DNA of 64,000 bases from MFZZ01 sp964582715 (GTDB taxonomy: Bacteria; Patescibacteriota; Microgenomatia; UBA1406; GWC2-37-13): NCBI GenBank assembly GCA_964582715.1, contig CAZOSM010000001.1, forward strand, positions 372,001 to 436,000, in the 5' to 3' direction. The notes under the pieces were generated by a model. It was not told the origin of the DNA. It made no database searches and worked only from the letters and a program-made list of their open reading frames with translations. This document shows positions 60,983-64,000 of this stretch, piece by piece. The translations under genes were made by a program, and so were the position numbers. Position 1 is the stretch's first letter, and every line of letters starts with the position of its first letter.

Positions 60983-61828
60983 ATGCCAGAACTCCCAGAA
61001 GTCGAAACAATTCGCCGTATGCTCAACGAAGTACTCATTGGAAAAAAGGTAAAAGATGTGATTATACTTGAGCAGAAACAGTTTTATGTAGATTCAGAAG
61101 ATATTATTGGTAAGCAAGTAACCGATATACTACGAAGCGGGAAAATCCTGACCATTGTTCTTGGTACTAAAGATCGAAAGTACATCAATATTCATTTAAA
61201 GATGTCTGGCCAGATCCTTTTTACAGAAAATAGAAAACAAGCTCACTTTAAAAATACAATTCCTCTGGCAAACTCACATACATTACCTGCCAAAACAACA
61301 AGAGTTATAGTGGAATTTACTGATGGATCAGCGCTCTTTTTTAACGATATGCGAAAATTTGGCTGGTTTAAAATATCAGATCAACCAGAAAAACCAAAAG
61401 CTGTAGATGTGTTATCTAATACATTTACTTTTGAGTATTTCCAAAACGCTATTCATAATACAGCAAGACCAATAAAAGTGGTCCTCATGGATCAGGATCG
61501 CATGGCTGGAATAGGCAATATTTATGCAAATGATGCTCTCTTTAATGCAAACATAAACCCAACGAAAGCCGCAAAAGGCCTTACAGAAGATGAACAAAGA
61601 CGGCTATATAGATCTATACTTGACACTATAAAAGAAGGAATACATTATAAAGGCTCTTCTGCTAAAGATGAATTATATGTATTACCAGATAGCGAAAAAG
61701 GAAGTTATCAAAACTATTTTAAAGTCTATCATCGTGACGGTGACCCTTGCCGCGTATGCGGGACGGAGATTGTAAAGATAACACTCGGAGGTCGAGGAAC
61801 CTTCTTTTGCCCCAACTGCCAGAAGTAA
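60983..61828 (+). CDS. mutM: Formamidopyrimidine-DNA glycosylase MutM
   Basis: The bifunctional glycosylase/AP lyase removes 8-oxoguanine and Fapy. The 281-residue protein starts MPELPEVETIRRML with the catalytic Pro1 and Glu2, has KMSGQ at the helix-two-turn-helix region and a C-terminal zinc finger CRVCGTEIVK ... TFFCPNCQK. Length is normal. It has a 4-nt gap after the GT4 gene, and its stop lies 2 nt from a convergent gene. Confidence 0.96.
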   Translation: MPELPEVETIRRMLNEVLIGKKVKDVIILEQKQFYVDSEDIIGKQVTDILRSGKILTIVLGTKDRKYINIHLKMSGQILFTENRKQAHFKNTIPLANSHTLPAKTTRVIVEFTDGSALFFNDMRKFGWFKISDQPEKPKAVDVLSNTFTFEYFQNAIHNTARPIKVVLMDQDRMAGIGNIYANDALFNANINPTKAAKGLTEDEQRRLYRSILDTIKEGIHYKGSSAKDELYVLPDSEKGSYQNYFKVYHRDGDPCRVCGTEIVKITLGGRGTFFCPNCQK

Positions 61829-61830
61829 AC

Positions 61831-62970
61831 TTACAAAAATGCCTGCCAATCTGAGATTGGAATAATATTAAAAAGCATAAAGTTAATTGCGTATAAATAA
61901 ATTGCAGGTAATAAAATCATAAGAACCCATATAAATTTTTTTGATGTAAATGTCTTCTCAAATGCAATACAGACAAAAGGCCAAAGTGGCAGCATATAAC
62001 GAGATAAATCGCGATGTTGCACAAACATCGCACCGATGAAAAAAACCAGTGAAAAATAAAAAAAACTTCTGTACTTTGTATCTTTAAGCTGCATAATGGT
62101 AAACAGATATAGGAAAAAGTAAAGCAATATATCCTCAAGCCAAGCAGTATCTACCCATTGAGCCTGGAAATTAAATGCAGAAAATGGATACGGCATTGGG
62201 ACAACGCCCCCTGTATTAAAGTACGCAAAAAAGTTACCATACTGCACAGCATACAAACTAAATACAGCAACAAGTCCCAAAGGAATGAGTGCGATATACA
62301 ACCAGTTCCATTGAAACTTTTTCGTTTTAACAAGTTGTTCGAGAGCTACAAGCCCGTATGCCCCCGCAAGGAGTATCCCTGGCGTTTTGGTAGCAGCAGC
62401 CAACCCTCCCAAAAGTCCTGCTAAAAATATATTTTTCTTTTCAAAAAAATATACAGATGCCAATATTAAAAACATAAAGAGTGTTTCGGGTGCTCCCACC
62501 GATCTTACAACTAGAAACCTTGGTAAAAATAAAAAGACGATAGTAAGGAGTAATGGATTCTTGGTGATTTCAAACTTTTTTAACAATTGGTAAAACATAA
62601 GTGCAACAGCTACCGCAAAAAAGATTGTTGAAAAAAGCATTGACTTTAAAAATCCTAAAACCGGTGCAAAGAGTGCAATAAAGAATGGATACAACGGTAA
62701 ATGTGCTGCATAGTACTCAAGTGGTAATGGGAGTTCCAATCGCAATGCACCAATTGCTTCTGGGCTGTACCATGTTTTTGCAGGGACGATATAAAGCAGA
62801 CCATCAAAATTCTGATAAATTGTTTGAATAGACGTGTTCTCGACATTGAACCCTAAGAGTTTTACAATATTTAAAACAATAGGGAGATAAAGTAATAAAG
62901 TCGACGCAAGAACTACTGATATAATGATAATTATTGGAGAATATGAGTCATGTTTCTTAAAGAAAAACAT
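61831..62970 (-). CDS. GT-C mannosyltransferase-like membrane protein
   Basis: The 379-residue protein has about ten helices. The loop after the first (NFDGLLYIVPAKTWYSPEAI) and the next segments (YPFFIALFAPVLGF, then GGLAAATKTPGILL) recall PIG-M/PIG-V-type and bacterial GT-C mannosyltransferases. The DxD-like acidic pair of GT-C enzymes is not sharp, so specificity is unknown. TAGAAT (62977-62982, minus) ends 6 nt before the ATG. It is divergent from another GT-C gene. Confidence 0.75.
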   Translation of the reverse strand: MFFFKKHDSYSPIIIIISVVLASTLLLYLPIVLNIVKLLGFNVENTSIQTIYQNFDGLLYIVPAKTWYSPEAIGALRLELPLPLEYYAAHLPLYPFFIALFAPVLGFLKSMLFSTIFFAVAVALMFYQLLKKFEITKNPLLLTIVFLFLPRFLVVRSVGAPETLFMFLILASVYFFEKKNIFLAGLLGGLAAATKTPGILLAGAYGLVALEQLVKTKKFQWNWLYIALIPLGLVAVFSLYAVQYGNFFAYFNTGGVVPMPYPFSAFNFQAQWVDTAWLEDILLYFFLYLFTIMQLKDTKYRSFFYFSLVFFIGAMFVQHRDLSRYMLPLWPFVCIAFEKTFTSKKFIWVLMILLPAIYLYAINFMLFNIIPISDWQAFL

Positions 62971-62990
62971 ATAGATATTCTAACATTATT

Positions 62991-64000
62991 ATGAATAAAC
63001 GGAACATTTTAATTGTAGGTGCAATTCTTTTTTTTGCCGCACTCCTGAGGTTTTATAACATAGAACCTTTTATGACTTTCCTGGGTGACCAAGGACGGGA
63101 CGCTATCATTATCAAAAGACTTATTATCTTTGAAGATTTCCCTGCAATAGGTGCTCCAAGCTCTGTTGGGCAGATATTTTTAGGCCCCTTTTATTATTAT
63201 CTTGTTGCCCCATTCCTCCTGTTATTTAACTTTAACCCAGCTGGACTGGGTATTGGTGTAGCTATCCTTTCTGTTTTGTTTTTGGGTTACTTAGCCTATG
63301 TAATCTATAAACAATTTGGCTTATTTGTTAGTGCATTATTTATTGGCTTATCTGCTTTTTCTTTTTCACTTGTTGAGCTTTCACGTTTTTCATGGAACCC
63401 AAACCTTCTTCCATATTTCTCTTTTACATCGATCTTTTTCTTTTACAAATGGATGAAAGAAAAATCAGTTCTATATGCAGCGCTCACTGGAGCTTTTCTT
63501 GCTTTTTGTATACAGCTTCATTATCTGGCAATGCTTATTTTTATCCCTATTGGCTTGGTATATATATTTACCTTCATAAAGGAAAAGAAAAAAATAACAT
63601 TTTTAAAACCCACTGTTGCATCATTAGGTTCATTCGCTTTTTTTAATATTCCACTGCTTCTATTTGATCTTAAAAATAATTTCCTTAACTCTAAAAACTT
63701 TATAGCTCTTTTTACTGGCGACAGCATTACGGAAACAGATAGCAGCTATATCTCTCGACTTCTGGAAACGACCAGAAATTTCATGCAGCATGCTTTTCAG
63801 ATTGAGATGACTGCGCAAATTGCTCTTCTTATTTTAATGATTGTAATTGTGTTCAGTTATTTTGTAATTAAAAAGCTCAATAATCTATTTATTACATTAA
63901 ACCTTTTAACACTCGTTTCCTATATATTAGGTTTTGCGTACCTGGCAAGCCACAGATATATTCATTATTACGGACCAGCTTATCTTAGCTTTTATTTTCT
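62991..64000 (+). CDS. GT39-type membrane glycosyltransferase, C-terminally cut
   Basis: The frame is open from ATG 62991 to the window edge (336 complete codons). After the first helix comes FMTFLGDQGRDAIIIKRLII with the GT-C DQGRD loop, then SVGQIFLGPFYYYLVAP, and further helices. It is an ArnT/RgtA-like lipid-linked sugar transferase missing its C-terminus because the window stops. TATTCT (62976-62981) ends 9 nt before the ATG. Confidence 0.8.
   Translation, partial: MNKRNILIVGAILFFAALLRFYNIEPFMTFLGDQGRDAIIIKRLIIFEDFPAIGAPSSVGQIFLGPFYYYLVAPFLLLFNFNPAGLGIGVAILSVLFLGYLAYVIYKQFGLFVSALFIGLSAFSFSLVELSRFSWNPNLLPYFSFTSIFFFYKWMKEKSVLYAALTGAFLAFCIQLHYLAMLIFIPIGLVYIFTFIKEKKKITFLKPTVASLGSFAFFNIPLLLFDLKNNFLNSKNFIALFTGDSITETDSSYISRLLETTRNFMQHAFQIEMTAQIALLILMIVIVFSYFVIKKLNNLFITLNLLTLVSYILGFAYLASHRYIHYYGPAYLSFYF

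Overview
The window is AT-rich, very compact bacterial DNA and reads like a Candidate Phyla Radiation (Patescibacteria) chromosome, most likely a Microgenomates-type lineage. This placement is an inference from gene content: DUF4012 and DUF3048 (YerB-like) envelope proteins, a bacterial-type aspartyl-tRNA synthetase without the usual GAD insertion, many GT-C membrane glycosyltransferases, a phosphomevalonate/diphosphomevalonate decarboxylase paired with isopentenyl phosphate kinase, and very short intergenic gaps. UGA is used as an ordinary stop, so the recoded code of Gracilibacteria/Absconditabacteria does not apply. There is no rRNA, CRISPR array or insertion sequence.

Layout. 1-9 kb: start of nusA, radA, a RodZ-like protein, EF-P with an EpmA-type modifying enzyme, and the dnaJ/dnaK/grpE/hrcA heat-shock cluster with a degenerate CIRCE over its promoter. 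9-18 kb: a small GC-richer cassette gene, endonuclease IV, CCA-adding enzyme, and a tightly overlapping HTH-secD-secF-MBL operon, DUF3048, ThpR and a cytidylyltransferase. 18-28 kb: DUF4012, ribosomal protein L25, aspS, a DD-carboxypeptidase, tRNA-Tyr and membrane proteins. 28-36 kb: a sugar block (trehalase, SPFH protein, hexulose-phosphate-synthase-like enzyme, two double-domain GH130 proteins). 36-45 kb: groEL/groES, a Lon-type AAA+ protein that lacks the protease domain, an ApbE/FMN-binding/RnfD-like redox set, and PBP1A. 45-52 kb: aquaporin, unknown proteins, trpR with a Trp leader peptide, and an Asp/Glu racemase with an unknown partner. 52-59 kb: seven minus-strand tRNAs scattered between plus-strand genes, a decayed HNH endonuclease, isoprenoid genes and membrane proteins. 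59-64 kb: uppP, GT4, mutM and two GT-C glycosyltransferases, the last cut by the window edge.

The most striking signal is at 48.88-49.31 kb. A genuine TrpR homologue is transcribed from TTGACA-N17-TATGAT with a near-consensus TrpR operator (ACTAGT-ATG-CTAGT) in the spacer. One base after its stop comes a 24-codon leader peptide with three Trp codons, followed by a terminator hairpin and a competing antiterminator. This is an E. coli-like two-layer tryptophan control, yet no trp biosynthesis gene lies in the window; the next gene encodes an 82-residue membrane protein.

A second window-wide pattern is that at least 19 genes have a sigma70-type -10 hexamer ending only 5-8 nt before the start codon, which predicts leaderless or nearly leaderless mRNAs. 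Clear Shine-Dalgarno sites are confined to a few small genes. Other points of interest are a tRNA-Ile with a UAU anticodon, a tRNA-Arg that overlaps the uppP stop codon, a 17-nt partial copy of tRNA-Tyr upstream of the gene, a strong hairpin separating dnaK from dnaJ, and two divergent promoters that share one -10 sequence.
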